A stretch of 64,000 nt of DNA from assembly GCA_003151275.1 (NCBI GenBank), contig PLXC01000162.1:16774-80773 (forward strand), given 5' to 3'. Under the pieces are notes generated by a model. That model was given only the letters and a program-made list of their open reading frames with translations, did not search any database and was not told the DNA's origin. Every line of letters begins with the position of its first letter. The stretch's first letter is position 1. The DNA comes from Candidatus Melainabacteria bacterium (lineage in GTDB: Bacteria > Cyanobacteriota > Vampirovibrionia > Obscuribacterales > Obscuribacteraceae). The position numbers and the translations under genes are program-made. Of this stretch, positions 17,598 through 28,208 are shown one piece after another.

Positions 17598-18770
17598 CTA
17601 AACCTTCGACAAGACTGCGACTTTTGACAAAGCTGTTTCGATGTCTTTGATCAAATCATCTTGATCCTCGATACCCACAGATAAGCGCACAAGCCCATCA
17701 ACGATACCGCGCGCTTCTCGAATTTCCTTAGGAATGGATGCATGCGTCATTGTGGCTGGATGTCCGATGAGCGATTCAACTCCGCCGAGGCTTTCGGCAA
17801 GTGAAAACAGTTTGGTGCCATCAAGAAACACTTTGGCGTTTTGCAATCCGCCCTTCACCACCACCGATACCATGCCACCAAAACCTCTCATTTGCTTTTT
17901 AGCAAGCTCATGTTGGGGGTGAGAGGCTAAGCCCGGATAAATCACCTTCTCAATCGCCGGATGTTTTTCCAGGTACTTGGCGATGGCCATGGCGTTGCTT
18001 TCGTGAGCCTTCATGCGCACAGCCAGGGTTTTCAGTCCACGCAGAACAAGCCAGCTGTCAAACGGTCCCGGTACGGCGCCTACTGCATTTTGATGAAACT
18101 TGAGAGTCTCGTAGTATTTATCATTGTTTGTGATCGCCGCACCACCGACAACATCGCTATGGCCGCCGAGGTATTTGGTAGTGCTGTGCACGACAATATC
18201 AGCGCCCAGGTTGAGTGGATTTTGCAAATATGGGCTGGCGAAGGTATTGTCGACTACGGTAATTATGCTCGCACCGTTTTTGCTGGCTTTAACCGTTTTG
18301 ACCAGGGCGGCGATATCGATCAGCTGAAGCATGGGATTGGTAGGAGTTTCCAACCAGAGCATCTTGGTGTTCGGTTTTACAGCGGCTTCAACCGTTTTTA
18401 AATCTCGGCCATCGACAAAGTCGAATGTAATGCCAAAACGAGTAAACACTTTGTCGAATAAACGATAAGTGCCACCATAAACGTCGTCGCAAACGACAAC
18501 ATGGTCTCCAGCTGAAAGTAAAGTCATGACGGTTGTGGTGGCAGCCAATCCGGAGCCGAAACAAAGGCCGTACTTGCCATCTTCCAACGAGGCCAAACAC
18601 TCTTCCAAGGCGGAGCGGGTGGGATTTTGAGTGCGTGCGTACTCGAAACCTTTGTGTTTCCCTAATTCATCCTGCACATAGGTGGAGGTCTGGAATATCG
18701 GCGTGATGATCGCACCGGTGCTTGGGTCGGGTTGTTGCCCAACGTGTATAGCCTTCGTTGAAAACTTCAT
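17598..18770 (-). CDS. Cystathionine gamma-lyase / Cys-Met metabolism PLP enzyme
   Basis: A 390-residue enzyme of the Cys/Met-metabolism PLP family. Motifs are [22 protein letters not shown] near residue 42, [35 protein letters not shown] and the PLP lysine in [16 protein letters not shown] (near 198). The C-terminal [20 protein letters not shown] is typical of cystathionine lyases and synthases. I favour cystathionine gamma-lyase because the cystathionine beta-synthase gene ends just two bases upstream, giving a complete reverse transsulfuration pair (homocysteine to cysteine). Cystathionine beta-lyase or gamma-synthase activity cannot be excluded by eye. Confidence 0.92.
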   Translation of the reverse strand: MKFSTKAIHVGQQPDPSTGAIITPIFQTSTYVQDELGKHKGFEYARTQNPTRSALEECLASLEDGKYGLCFGSGLAATTTVMTLLSAGDHVVVCDDVYGGTYRLFDKVFTRFGITFDFVDGRDLKTVEAAVKPNTKMLWLETPTNPMLQLIDIAALVKTVKASKNGASIITVVDNTFASPYLQNPLNLGADIVVHSTTKYLGGHSDVVGGAAITNNDKYYETLKFHQNAVGAVPGPFDSWLVLRGLKTLAVRMKAHESNAMAIAKYLEKHPAIEKVIYPGLASHPQHELAKKQMRGFGGMVSVVVKGGLQNAKVFLDGTKLFSLAESLGGVESLIGHPATMTHASIPKEIREARGIVDGLVRLSVGIEDQDDLIKDIETALSKVAVLSKV

Positions 18771-18772
18771 TT

Positions 18773-20209
18773 TTACGCTCCCAGTTTTGCCTTTTCAGCC
18801 TTTGGTTTTGGCTCTTCTTTGGTGGACAGGATTTTGTCGCTCGAACTTATTTTTTCCCGCAAGTGAGACATGATGTCGAACTTTGTCAGAACGCCACAGG
18901 CCTTATTTTCTTTCGTAATCACGACCATAGCATTGCCTAATCGGAACGACTTATAAATTTGATCGATTTCGGCGTTGATATCAAACTGGGGAAACGGTCT
19001 TCCCATTACAGATCCAACGGTGGTTTTGGCGGGATCTTTTCGTTCGTAGACAACTTGCATGGCGATCACATCATTGATGTGTCCGACATTGTGTCCATCT
19101 TCCGTAACGACCGGCAACTGATCTATGCCATGTTGTTCCATGGCGTTGATGGTGGCTTGAATCGTGTCATCCGGATGAACAACGATCAGAGGTGAGATCT
19201 TGCCGCGCCCCTTCTTTCTATCGAGCAAGTCTGCAGCCAGGTAGCTATACTCGGGCGCCGGCATAAAACCGTTGTCGCGCATCCATTCATCCGAATACAT
19301 TTTGCTCAAGTAACCTCTGCCACCATCTGGCAAAAGCACCACCACTACATCTTTTTCGCTCAAGTTCTCAGAAATTTTCAAAGCGGCAACGACCGCGGTT
19401 CCACACGATCCGCCACAGAGCAAACCTTCTTCGCGAGCCAGCCTTCGCCCCATCGTGAACGAATCTTTGTCACTGACTCGAACAAACTCATCGATCAATT
19501 TCAGCTCTGCATTGCGAGGAATGAAATCTTCGCCAATGCCTTCGACCTTATAAGAGCCTGCCAGGTCACCGGAATAAATCGAACCTTCAGGATCGACACC
19601 GATGATGCGAATCTTAGGATTTTTTTCTCTCAAGAATCTGGCAGTACCGGATATGGTGCCGCCTGTGCCCATGGTGGCAATGAAATGAGTGATCTTACCG
19701 TCTGTCTGCTCCCAAATTTCAGGTCCAGTGGAAAGGTAGTGAGCCTCTGGATTATTTGGATTGGCGAATTGATTCGGTTGAAACGCCCCAGGAATTTCGG
19801 CCGTCAACTTGTTGGCTACCGAGTAATAACTCTCGTGAGAACTGGCTGAGACGCTGGTCGGCACCACTACCACTTCAGCGCCATAAGCACGAAGAAGATT
19901 TATTTTTTCTTGAGCTACCTTGTCGGGCACGACGAGGATGCAACGATAGCCTTTGACAGCCGCTATCTGTGCCAAGCCGGTGCCTGTGTTTCCGGAGGTG
20001 GGCTCGATGATCGTGCCGCCCGGTTTGAGCAGACCGTGCTTCTCAGCTTCCTCGATCATCCTGATAGACGGCCGATCTTTTACCGAGCCACCCGGGTTGA
20101 AAACTTCGACTTTAGCCAGAATCAAGGGCTTCAGACCTTTAGTGACTTTATTCAACTTCACAAGAGGTGTGGAACCGACGGTTTCAAGAATGGTGTTGTA
20201 ATACTTCAC
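18773..20209 (-). CDS. Cystathionine beta-synthase with C-terminal CBS domain pair
   Basis: A 478-residue enzyme condensing serine and homocysteine to cystathionine. The PLP fold begins [20 protein letters not shown]. The PLP lysine is in [14 protein letters not shown] (about residue 40), followed by [19 protein letters not shown] and [21 protein letters not shown] pair (about 330-460) has [25 protein letters not shown] and [11 protein letters not shown]. The heme-binding N-terminal extension of animal CBS is absent. I choose GTG at 20209 because homology starts there and GGAGG lies upstream; the ATG at 20251 would add 14 atypical residues. The gene overlaps no neighbour and leads directly into the cystathionine lyase gene. 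The CBS pair suggests nucleotide or AdoMet control. Confidence 0.92.
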   Translation of the reverse strand: MKYYNTILETVGSTPLVKLNKVTKGLKPLILAKVEVFNPGGSVKDRPSIRMIEEAEKHGLLKPGGTIIEPTSGNTGTGLAQIAAVKGYRCILVVPDKVAQEKINLLRAYGAEVVVVPTSVSASSHESYYSVANKLTAEIPGAFQPNQFANPNNPEAHYLSTGPEIWEQTDGKITHFIATMGTGGTISGTARFLREKNPKIRIIGVDPEGSIYSGDLAGSYKVEGIGEDFIPRNAELKLIDEFVRVSDKDSFTMGRRLAREEGLLCGGSCGTAVVAALKISENLSEKDVVVVLLPDGGRGYLSKMYSDEWMRDNGFMPAPEYSYLAADLLDRKKGRGKISPLIVVHPDDTIQATINAMEQHGIDQLPVVTEDGHNVGHINDVIAMQVVYERKDPAKTTVGSVMGRPFPQFDINAEIDQIYKSFRLGNAMVVITKENKACGVLTKFDIMSHLREKISSSDKILSTKEEPKPKAEKAKLGA

Positions 20210-20340
20210 CAGAAGCGGACCTCCATTACAATATAGGAGCAAGCGACTCACAATTATACGGTGGAAGTGCGTTTAACATCCATCTGATCACCCATCATTT
20301 GTGCGCATTAACCATAGAAGAGAAGGTTCGAACAAATTCA

Positions 20341-21900
20341 ATGACAGAAAATAAGCAAGTGTGGAAGCCAGAGGATTTGGCAACGTGGGATCAGCATGCC
20401 AAGCTGGGGGATCCGGGGGAATATCCCTACACACGTGGAATCTATGCCGACATGTACCGCTCGCGTTTTTGGACAATGCGTCAGTATGCCGGCTTTGGCA
20501 ACGCCAGAGAAACAAATAAACGTTTCCGCTATCTCTTGCAAAACGGGCAAACAGGCTTGTCTACAGCATTTGATTTGCCGACCCAGATGGGATACGACAG
20601 CGATGACCCGATGGCGCTTGGCGAAGTAGGCAGAACCGGCGTGGCCATAGACAGCCTCAAAGACATGGAAACGCTTTTTGACGGCATCGACTTAGGCAAA
20701 GTCTCGACCTCGATGACAATCAACGCCACGAGCGCCATTCTGCTTGCCATGTATAGGTCCGTGGGGATTAAGCAGGGCGTCGAGGCCAAGCACTTACAAG
20801 GAACGATTCAAAACGACATTCTAAAAGAATACGAAGCACGCAATACCTACATCTTTCCGCCCGCAGGCTCGATGCGCCTAATCACCGACATCTTCGAATA
20901 CTGTGCAACAGAAATGCCGCGCTGGAATACAATTTCGATCAGCGGCTATCATATCCGCGAAGCTGGCGCGACTGCCGTGCAAGAGCTTGCCTTCACATTC
21001 GCCAACGCCATCGAGTATGTGCGTGCGGCCATTTCGCGCGGGCTCGATATTGATACATTTGCGCCTCAGCTGAGTTTCTTCTTTGTTGCCCAGATGGATT
21101 TATTTGAGGAAATCGCCAAATTTCGAGCCGCTCGCAGGCTGTGGGCGCGCATTATGAAAGAACAATTTCAGGCCAAAAATCCCAAATCCCTGATGCTCAG
21201 ATTTCACGTGCAGACGGCGGGCTCAAGCCTGACTCAGCAGCAACCAGACAACAACATCGTGCGCACAACGGTGGAGGCGATGGCGGCTGTACTAGGTGGA
21301 GCGCAGTCATTGCATACCAACTCGAAGGATGAAGCCCTGTCTTTACCGAGCGAGGCGGCCGCTTTGACGGCGTTGCGCACGCAGCAAATCATCGCCAGTG
21401 AAACCGGTGTCGGCAATGTTGTTGACCCCTTCGGCGGATCGTATTTTCTGGAGGAATTGACAGACAAAATCGAAAAAGACGCCGAAATCTATTTGCAGAA
21501 GATTGAGGAGCTGGGCGGCGCCATCAAAGCGGTCGAACAAGGCTACATTCAAAAGGAAATTCAGGAATCGGCATATCAATACCATTGCAGTGTTGAAGAC
21601 AAGCGCAAAATCATAGTCGGAGTCAATCGTTTCATCGATCAAGAATCTGAACGAATCGAAATTCACCGGGTCGATCCGAAACTTGAAGAAGAGCAAGTTG
21701 CTGACTTGAAGCGCGTTAAGGCTGAGCGTGACGCAGAAAAAGTGGAGCAGGCTTTGAATAAATTGCGCCAGGGCGCAGCGGCAAAAGACAATCTGATGCC
21801 CCTGATTTGCGCAGCTGTAGATTGTTATGCAACCGTGGGTGAAATAAGCAATACTTTACGCGCAGCCTTTGGTAAATTCAGACCTGTAGCGACTTTATGA
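20341..21900 (+). CDS. Methylmalonyl-CoA mutase large subunit (catalytic domain only)
   Basis: A 519-residue protein of the separately encoded MCM large-subunit type. It carries the TIM-barrel substrate domain: [100 protein letters not shown] and [13 protein letters not shown]. The C-terminal B12-binding domain (DxHxxG) of single-chain mutases is absent, so a small cobalamin-binding subunit must be encoded elsewhere; none is in this window. The reaction interconverts methylmalonyl-CoA and succinyl-CoA. Isobutyryl- or ethylmalonyl-CoA mutase are alternatives. I take the ATG at 20341, where homology starts; the open frame extends 58 codons further upstream without support. The gene is divergent from the CBS gene. 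Confidence 0.93.
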   Translation: MTENKQVWKPEDLATWDQHAKLGDPGEYPYTRGIYADMYRSRFWTMRQYAGFGNARETNKRFRYLLQNGQTGLSTAFDLPTQMGYDSDDPMALGEVGRTGVAIDSLKDMETLFDGIDLGKVSTSMTINATSAILLAMYRSVGIKQGVEAKHLQGTIQNDILKEYEARNTYIFPPAGSMRLITDIFEYCATEMPRWNTISISGYHIREAGATAVQELAFTFANAIEYVRAAISRGLDIDTFAPQLSFFFVAQMDLFEEIAKFRAARRLWARIMKEQFQAKNPKSLMLRFHVQTAGSSLTQQQPDNNIVRTTVEAMAAVLGGAQSLHTNSKDEALSLPSEAAALTALRTQQIIASETGVGNVVDPFGGSYFLEELTDKIEKDAEIYLQKIEELGGAIKAVEQGYIQKEIQESAYQYHCSVEDKRKIIVGVNRFIDQESERIEIHRVDPKLEEEQVADLKRVKAERDAEKVEQALNKLRQGAAAKDNLMPLICAAVDCYATVGEISNTLRAAFGKFRPVATL

Positions 21901-22020
21901 AGAGTTGATGAGAATCGTTTCTGAGCTGCCAGGGGCAAAGTAAGCTTTAAAGCCTTCAACTCTGTCATTTGTGAGAAGAGACGAATAAGTCAGTGGTTCG
22001 AATATGATTCAATTTACCGC

Positions 22021-22929
22021 ATGCCAACCCCTAGAGTTTCAATCGTTATCGTTAACTGGAAGACGCCAAAGCTCCTAGCCAAGTGTCTTGAAACGATTAA
22101 AAACGATCCGAATCATCTGCAATTCGAAATTTTCGTCATCGACAACAATTCAGGCGACGAGTCGGTTGCCATGCTGACCGAGCAATTCCCCTATGTTCAG
22201 CTGATTGCCAACGACGCCAATCTTGGTTTTTCTAAAGCTTGCAACCAGGCGATTCCAAAAGCGCTGGGCACTTTTGTACTGCTTCTCAATCCCGACACGG
22301 AAGTGCCAGACGGTGCGATCTCCATTTTGGCTGACTTTATGGAGAACCATCCAGACTGTGGAGCAGCCGGCCCAAAGGTCTTGAATCCAGACGGCTCATT
22401 GCAACTAGCATGCAGGCGAGCCTTCCCGTCACCTACGGCAGCTTTTTACCGGATCACGTACTTGAGCAGGATCTTTCCGAACAACCCAACTTTTTCACAA
22501 TATAATTTCACCTCTGCAGATCCAGGGCAGCAGCTGGAAGTCGATGCCTTGGCCGGAGCGGCGATGATGGTGCGTCGTCAAGCGATTGATCAAGTTGGCT
22601 TGCTCGATGAAGACATATTCATGTACGGGGAAGATATCGATTGGTGTTGGCGAATAAAACAAGCCAAGTGGAAGATATGGTACGTGCCCGAGTCCATCAT
22701 TTATCACGCACATGGGGCGTCAAGCAGGCTGCGTCCAGTCCAGTCCACCATTAACCTTCACAAGGGCATGCACGTTTTCTACAAAAAACACTTAGCGCAA
22801 AACTACTGGGCCCCATTCAACTCACTGGTGTATGCTGCAATTTGGTCAAGAGCCGCAGTTTTTATCCTGATCAATTTAGGACGCGGTCTTTTGCGAAACG
22901 GAAACCTATCAGCAAGGTCGGGCAGCTAA
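22021..22929 (+). CDS. Family 2 glycosyltransferase
   Basis: A 302-residue GT-A enzyme. The N-terminal VSIVIVNWKTPKLLAKCLETI and VIDNNSGDESVAML are typical of rhamnosyltransferase-like GT2 members. LLLNPDTEVPD carries the metal-binding Asp residues (near 90), and LAGAAMMVRRQAIDQVGLLDEDIFMYGEDIDW is cut here as two motifs, LAGAAMMVRR and DEDIFMYGEDIDWCWR, for the acceptor site. A C-terminal hydrophobic segment may attach it to the membrane. It probably adds a sugar to an envelope glycan. Three bases separate it from the downstream epimerase gene and 15 bases separate that from the permease gene, so this is likely one operon. Confidence 0.92.
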   Translation: MPTPRVSIVIVNWKTPKLLAKCLETIKNDPNHLQFEIFVIDNNSGDESVAMLTEQFPYVQLIANDANLGFSKACNQAIPKALGTFVLLLNPDTEVPDGAISILADFMENHPDCGAAGPKVLNPDGSLQLACRRAFPSPTAAFYRITYLSRIFPNNPTFSQYNFTSADPGQQLEVDALAGAAMMVRRQAIDQVGLLDEDIFMYGEDIDWCWRIKQAKWKIWYVPESIIYHAHGASSRLRPVQSTINLHKGMHVFYKKHLAQNYWAPFNSLVYAAIWSRAAVFILINLGRGLLRNGNLSARSGS

Positions 22930-22932
22930 GCA

Positions 22933-23943
22933 ATGGTCGTAAATGGCGTTCGAAAGAGGGTTTTGGTCACCGGTGCCTCAGGCTTAATTGGAAGAGCTGT
23001 CACCGAACGACTGTTGATTGAGAACACCCATGACATAAAAGTCCAGGTGCGCAACCCGACGCAAGCCCGCAACGATGTTGGCAATATTATCGACTTCACC
23101 CGAGTTCAGCTTGAAGAAGCTGATTTCACCCGGGTTGGCGACCGCGAAATGCGCTTGCTTACAAAAGGCTGCGACGTCATTGTTCACGCGGCCGGACTTG
23201 TTCATCAACCTGATGCTCCTTATCAAGAGTACGAGGTCATTAATGTACGGGCCACTCAACTGCTTGCCGAGGCAGCGGCGCAGAACAATGTGAAAACTCT
23301 GATTTTCCTTAGCTCTTCAGCAATTTACGGACCTGGGCCATTTGATCGAATTAGCGAATCTGGTCCACTCAAAGCCGTGACACCGTATGCGGTGTCCAAG
23401 ATGACATCCGAGAATTGGCTTCAGCAGTTTAACAGCATTCCCAAACTCGTAATTTTGCGACCCTCACTGGTATTTGGGGAAGGCGACCGAGGCAATTTGC
23501 TCAGCTTGATGCGCAACATCAAACAGAACAAATACAAACATATCGGTGGTGCTGACACTGCCAAAAGTATCATTTATTCCAAAGATCTGGCTCGGGCGAT
23601 CAGCCTATGCATCAACAATTTGCCAGATGGCGTGCACATCTTCAATGTCGCAAATCCAGAACCTGTGCCTGTTAAAACCCTTGCCGATACGATTGCTCGC
23701 GTCATGAACGTCAAAAAAATCTCCTCTGTGCCTGAAGGCGTATTCCGCATCGGTGTCAAGGCCGCAGAGTTATTCATGCAAGAGAAAGCGCCAATCACTA
23801 TGGATCAAGTCAATAAACTTACAACGACAACGACAACCTCCATTGCCAAGTTAGTGTCGGCCACAGGCTTCCAGCCTAAGACAGCGCTGGATGCTGCAAT
23901 ACTTGCCGAAATTGAATGGGCCAACAGTCACAATTTACTGTAA
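22933..23943 (+). CDS. NAD-dependent epimerase/dehydratase (extended SDR)
   Basis: A 336-residue extended short-chain dehydrogenase/reductase. The NAD-binding motif is VLVTGASGLIGRAVTERLL (about residues 10-28). VIHAAGLVHQPDAP follows, then FLSSSAIYGPG with serine and the YAVSKMTSENW catalytic Tyr/Lys (YxxxK, near 155), and RPSLVFGEGDRGN. Members act on nucleotide sugars such as UDP-glucose or UDP-GlcNAc, in line with the glycosyltransferase three bases upstream. The exact substrate is not predictable. No signal peptide is present. Confidence 0.92.
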   Translation: MVVNGVRKRVLVTGASGLIGRAVTERLLIENTHDIKVQVRNPTQARNDVGNIIDFTRVQLEEADFTRVGDREMRLLTKGCDVIVHAAGLVHQPDAPYQEYEVINVRATQLLAEAAAQNNVKTLIFLSSSAIYGPGPFDRISESGPLKAVTPYAVSKMTSENWLQQFNSIPKLVILRPSLVFGEGDRGNLLSLMRNIKQNKYKHIGGADTAKSIIYSKDLARAISLCINNLPDGVHIFNVANPEPVPVKTLADTIARVMNVKKISSVPEGVFRIGVKAAELFMQEKAPITMDQVNKLTTTTTTSIAKLVSATGFQPKTALDAAILAEIEWANSHNLL

Positions 23944-23958
23944 TCCGAATATTCGCTT

Positions 23959-25335
23959 ATGAGCCTGGATAGTTTTTTCAAGATCAACGAACGCGGCTCA
24001 ACGATCAAGACAGAAGTATTGGGTGGTGCCACCACTTTTTTGACCATGGCTTACATCATTGTCGTCAACCCGGCCATCCTCAGTTTTGCGCAAATCCCGG
24101 CCGGACCAAGTACGGTCGCGACCATTTTGACAGCTGTGTTCGGTTGCTTCCTAATGGCAATCTACGCCAATCGACCGTTAGCAGTGGCGCCCTACATGGG
24201 AGAGAACGCCTTCATCGCCTTTGGCTTGACGGCGCTGGGAATCAGTTGGCAATTGCGACTGGGGGCAGTATTTGTCAGCGGGGTGGCATTTGCAATCCTG
24301 GCCTGCATGAAAATTCGTCCCTGGCTTGCCAACTCGATTTCGCCCAGTATGAAGCACAGTTTTGCAGCTGGGATCGGCATGTTTCTTGCCTTGATTGGAC
24401 TATATGAAACCGGCATCGTCACAAGTGGTGCCACTGGTCTACCGCTAGCGGCGCTTATTTCTCCCGGCACTGCCTTCCTGAGAGCACCTGATGTGCCAAT
24501 GAAGTTGGGTAATTGGCACGATCCAACCGTGCTTCTGGCCATTTTTGGTTTCATCCTGATCATCTCTTTGATGCAGCACAAAATCAAAGGAGCGATGCTG
24601 ATCGGTATTGGCGTCACTGCAATGATCGGAATATTGCTTGGTTATGGTTCGGCACCGCATGCAGTGATGGCGATGCCATTTGTGCCCCCTTACGACCTCG
24701 CTCCAATCTTTCTAAAACTAGATGTAATGGGCGTCTTACAGTTGTCGTTTTTGCCAATCCTACTAACACTGTTTCTGATGAGCTTTTTGGACACATTAGG
24801 CACGCTTATTGGAGTTGGCGCAATTGGCGGGATGCTGGACGAAAAGGGCAATTTTAAGGACATCGAAAGGCCAATGGTAGTCGATGCAGCCTCTTGCATA
24901 TTCAGCGCCATAGTTGGCTCTTCGACCAGTGGTGCCTTCATCGAATCGGCAGCGGGCATCAAAGAAGGGGCTCGCACCGGTCTGGCTTCGATTGTGACGG
25001 GATTGATGTTTGCCGTCTGTATCTTCTTTATTCCATTGATCGAGCCACTTCAGCATCTCACCTACGCCTATGCACCGGCCCTGATGGCGGTTGGGCTACT
25101 GATGGTCGATTCAATTAAGAAGATAGACATGGATGACATCACCGAAGCCGCGCCCGCTTTTGCGACGATCGCGATGATGATCTTCAGTTACAACATAGCG
25201 AACGGATTGACCGCTGGGCTAGTTTTGTACACCGTCATCAAAGTATGCGCAGGCAAATTCCGCGATCTTAACTCAGGCACACTGATCCTCTCGGCGATGT
25301 GTCTGGTTTATTTTTTGTTCGGACTGCCGCATTAA
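23959..25335 (+). CDS. NCS2 purine permease (AzgA/PbuG type)
   Basis: A 458-residue inner-membrane transporter with about 12-14 hydrophobic segments. It opens with FKINERGSTIKTEVLGGATTFLTMAYIIVVNP (cited here as INERGSTIKTEVLGG and TTFLTMAYIIVVNP) typical of the AzgA-like group. Further family motifs are GENAFIAFG, HSFAAGIGMFLALIGL, FLDTLGTLIGVG and SSTSGAFIESAAGIKEGART. It would import adenine, guanine or hypoxanthine with protons. It shares an apparent operon with the glycosyltransferase and epimerase genes. The stop codon overlaps by four bases the stop of the convergent TPR gene. Confidence 0.93.
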   Translation: MSLDSFFKINERGSTIKTEVLGGATTFLTMAYIIVVNPAILSFAQIPAGPSTVATILTAVFGCFLMAIYANRPLAVAPYMGENAFIAFGLTALGISWQLRLGAVFVSGVAFAILACMKIRPWLANSISPSMKHSFAAGIGMFLALIGLYETGIVTSGATGLPLAALISPGTAFLRAPDVPMKLGNWHDPTVLLAIFGFILIISLMQHKIKGAMLIGIGVTAMIGILLGYGSAPHAVMAMPFVPPYDLAPIFLKLDVMGVLQLSFLPILLTLFLMSFLDTLGTLIGVGAIGGMLDEKGNFKDIERPMVVDAASCIFSAIVGSSTSGAFIESAAGIKEGARTGLASIVTGLMFAVCIFFIPLIEPLQHLTYAYAPALMAVGLLMVDSIKKIDMDDITEAAPAFATIAMMIFSYNIANGLTAGLVLYTVIKVCAGKFRDLNSGTLILSAMCLVYFLFGLPH

Positions 25336-27041
25336 CTGTCCGTATTAATCGCCTGGAGAATAGAGAGCGCCAGCGGAGTATTCGATTCTAGTTTCAAAGC
25401 TTTCGTAGCTGCTTCACGTGCGTGTTCCCTGTCGCCAATTAATAAGTACAACTTGGCGGTCTGAGCAAGAGAATCCGAATCTTGATGTGGGCATTGCGAT
25501 GCCAGTTCCAGTTGCTTAGCAACTTTAACTCTCTCGATCGATTGCAAATTTAGCGCACGTGCCCTGGTTATATAGACCCATGGATTGTCGGCACTGACAT
25601 TTTGTGCCGCATCGAGGGTGGTGGCAGCTTTGGAATACTCTTTCTCAGCGCTTTGTACATTCGCTTGTTCAATTAGAATTTCGGCGCTGCGTTGAGCCCT
25701 CTCGGCAGCAAGATCAATTGCCGTTTTCGCCTGCGCCAATTTGTTCAAGGCACGGTCGACCTGTGAAGTAACCAGCAACCTGAAGGTAATGTTTTGACCG
25801 TTGCGAAGGCGCGCATTGGGAACCGGAGCAAGCTCGTTTAGGATTCTTTCAGCCTCGTGAGCATTGCCCTGCCGTAATCTTCCTTGAGCAAGAATACATG
25901 CGGCCATGAATCGACTGGCCCCCGTACGTTTAGGATCGTCTGAAATCACTTGCCTGGCGTCACTAATTGCCTCACGCAGGTGACCAAGGCGCATCGCATA
26001 ATCAGCTCGCGTTACTACGGCAGCGGCGTTCAATGGTGCCAGGTTTAAGGCACTATCAATAAGGTCCTTAGCTTTCGGAAAGTCCCTCTTTTGAAGAGCA
26101 AAGTAGGCCAAACTGATTTTAGCCTCGACAAAATCAGGTTTGTAAAAGAGAGCACGGTTCCAGTGTTTTTCGGCATTAGCAAAGTCACCAAGCAAAAATT
26201 CGGCGTTGGCCAGATTGTTCCAAGCTGCGGCAAAGGTCGGATCAACTAATGACGCAGTCTCGTACATATCGCGGGCTGCAGCATAGTTATTCGCCCTCAT
26301 CGCCTTGTTGCCGGAATTATATTGGTAGTTGACGATTGCTTTGCGGCCAAGCAGCGTTACCAGCCCAAAGGAGATCAAAATAGTGAGCGCGACACGTTGC
26401 CAGCCTAGCAAGCCGTAAACAGATTTCAAACGAGCGAATGTCTGCGGCTCAGCAACCACAACATCGGAAGCGGTTGGCACAAAGTTGAATTTCCGCTGTG
26501 TGATATCGGCAAGTAAATTCTCGAATTCTTCAGGCGCAAATAAAAAGGACGGCAAATGGTGTGGTACCAAATGCGGTTCAGCACCTTTTCGCCAAGAGTT
26601 TTTTTGCTCAAAAATTGTCAATTTACGAGCAACCGGTTTCAACGAAAATAGCTTGGAGAAAAAATACTGCGGCTCCATCGCCACTGCATCTAGCCGCTGC
26701 CAGGGAATTGGGCGAGCGAAACGCCACAGTCTAATGCCTTGCTCGTTAACCTCCACTCCCTTAACCAAAAAGGAGACGCAGTGCAAAATGCCAAGGAAAC
26801 CAACAAACCACAATACGGCGGCAGAAAGCCAGACTCCAATGACACTCAGAATCCAGCTGACAAGGTCCGTGGAGCGCGGAATCAGGGCAATACCATCGGG
26901 GATAGCCAGCAACGAAGCAATGACTACACAGGTGCCGTGAGCAAGTTGCGTCATCGCTTTGGCGTGAAGCCGATACAAGCGCGAATCAATAGTGTGCTCC
27001 GGCGCGACGTGACTCGCACTGGAGGCTAATTCTTGAGACAA
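25332..27041 (-). CDS. Membrane-anchored TPR protein
   Basis: A 569-residue protein. The N-terminal part has three hydrophobic segments (about residues 31-55, 62-90 and 210-232) with a PH-like stretch between (VNEQGIRLWRFARPIPWQRLDAVAM). From about 240 to the end there are TPR-like helical repeats: AARDMYETASLVDPTFAAAWNNLA, cited as YETASLVDPTFAAAWNN, then EKHWNRALFYKPDFVEAKISL and KDLIDSALNLAPLNAAAV. The TPR part is probably cytoplasmic or periplasmic depending on the odd or even number of spans. The start is TTG at 27041 with GGA upstream. The partner and process are unknown. Confidence 0.82.
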   Translation of the reverse strand: MSQELASSASHVAPEHTIDSRLYRLHAKAMTQLAHGTCVVIASLLAIPDGIALIPRSTDLVSWILSVIGVWLSAAVLWFVGFLGILHCVSFLVKGVEVNEQGIRLWRFARPIPWQRLDAVAMEPQYFFSKLFSLKPVARKLTIFEQKNSWRKGAEPHLVPHHLPSFLFAPEEFENLLADITQRKFNFVPTASDVVVAEPQTFARLKSVYGLLGWQRVALTILISFGLVTLLGRKAIVNYQYNSGNKAMRANNYAAARDMYETASLVDPTFAAAWNNLANAEFLLGDFANAEKHWNRALFYKPDFVEAKISLAYFALQKRDFPKAKDLIDSALNLAPLNAAAVVTRADYAMRLGHLREAISDARQVISDDPKRTGASRFMAACILAQGRLRQGNAHEAERILNELAPVPNARLRNGQNITFRLLVTSQVDRALNKLAQAKTAIDLAAERAQRSAEILIEQANVQSAEKEYSKAATTLDAAQNVSADNPWVYITRARALNLQSIERVKVAKQLELASQCPHQDSDSLAQTAKLYLLIGDREHAREAATKALKLESNTPLALSILQAINTDS

Positions 27042-27273
27042 ATTTTTGGATTCCGATGGTAAAACAGGTAACTCCTACTTAGATATACGAATTCGAACAA
27101 CAAATCCATAGGGAAAAGGATGTCATATTACTGACTTCTATGCAAAATGCTTACTGGACTACACTCCACATTCCTGGCAACCGAAGTTTTTCGTCGTTTA
27201 ACTTGGCTCAGGTAGATTCGATTAGCATCGGCTCGGGTATCTTCAGAGAACAGAGAAGCAAAATTGGTTGGTT

Positions 27274-27288
27274 CCCGTTGGCAACGGG
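27274..27288. repeat. Perfect inverted repeat CCCGTT-GGC-AACGGG upstream of the response regulator
   Basis: In the 382-base divergent region 27042-27423 the only striking structure is this 15-base dyad. It lies about 135 bases upstream of the regulator start, in a position where an operator would fit. No other gene is evident in the region. Confidence 0.45.
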
Positions 27289-27423
27289 CTGCCGAAATTC
27301 AGCATGGATAAACGATTTCCGGGAAGATGTAACAAAATCAATCTGTTAGACAAAAAGATTAGAACGTGCCATATTGAACGGAGGTTAATATTAACTGTGG
27401 CAATTGGAAGTGAGGTGGCTTGC

Positions 27424-28098
27424 TTGAAAATCCTGATTATCGAAGACGATGTCAACATCGCTCGCCTAATCGAATTAGAGCTGGGGTACGAGGGCTATCA
27501 GGTCTTTGTAGCTCACGACGGCAACCAGGGACTCGATCTCTTCAAAAAGGATCAGCCTGACCTGGTCCTGCTAGACGTCATGCTCCCAGGGCTGGACGGC
27601 GTTGAGGTGTGTAAACGGCTGCGAACAATATCGAAAGTCCCGGTAATCATGCTTACAGCTAAAGATGGCGTCGGCGACAGAGTGACTGGATTGGATGGTG
27701 GTGCAGACGACTACCTGACGAAGCCATTTGCGACAGAAGAGTTGCTGGCACGAATCCGCGCAGTTATGCGGCGCAAACCGCAAGAGGGCATCCTCACTTA
27801 TGCGGATTTGTGGATGGACCAATTGAATCGGGTGGTCAAACGTGGCGAACGGCAATTGGATTTGCGCGCCAAAGAATTCGACCTGCTCCGATTGTTCATG
27901 CAATATCCGGAGCAAGTGCTCTCCAGAGAATTCATTTTCGACAAAGTTTGGGGATATGACTTTATCGGCGAATCAAACGTCATCGAAGTATATATAAGAT
28001 ACCTGCGCTCCAAATTGGAAGACGGTAACTCCAAACGGCTAATTCAGACTGTTCGCGGAGAAGGCTACGTTCTACGCGAAGAAGAACCACAGCGTTAG
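27424..28098 (+). CDS. OmpR-family response regulator
   Basis: A 224-residue DNA-binding regulator. The receiver domain (1-115) has the acidic pair in ILIIEDDVN, the phospho-acceptor Asp51 in VLLDVMLPGLDG, Thr in VIMLTAKDG and Lys100 in DDYLTKPF. The winged helix (about 125-222) has LDLRAKEFDLLRLFMQYPEQVLSR (cited as KEFDLLRLFMQYPEQVLSR), VWGYDF, VEVYIRYLRSKLE-type recognition helix and IQTVRGEGYVLR. I choose TTG at 27424 because GAGGT is seven bases upstream and the domain begins at once. A GTG at 27397 with GGAGG 12 bases upstream is an alternative. No kinase gene is adjacent, so it is an orphan regulator. Confidence 0.92.
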   Translation: MKILIIEDDVNIARLIELELGYEGYQVFVAHDGNQGLDLFKKDQPDLVLLDVMLPGLDGVEVCKRLRTISKVPVIMLTAKDGVGDRVTGLDGGADDYLTKPFATEELLARIRAVMRRKPQEGILTYADLWMDQLNRVVKRGERQLDLRAKEFDLLRLFMQYPEQVLSREFIFDKVWGYDFIGESNVIEVYIRYLRSKLEDGNSKRLIQTVRGEGYVLREEEPQR

Positions 28099-28120
28099 AT
28101 TTTAACGACTCTAATGGAAA

Positions 28121-28146
28121 GGCAACGCCCTTAGGCGTTGCCTTTT
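28121..28146 (+). terminator. Rho-independent terminator after the response regulator
   Basis: GGCAACGCC-CTTA-GGCGTTGCC-TTTT at 28121-28146 is a perfect nine-pair stem with a four-base loop and T-run, 23 bases beyond the regulator stop. The preceding AAA could let it work weakly in reverse. Confidence 0.95.
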
Positions 28147-28208
28147 AGTTATCCACGATAGGCTGAGGCTGGCTCGACTTGTCAATAGGCGACCATTTCG
28201 AAAGCGCG

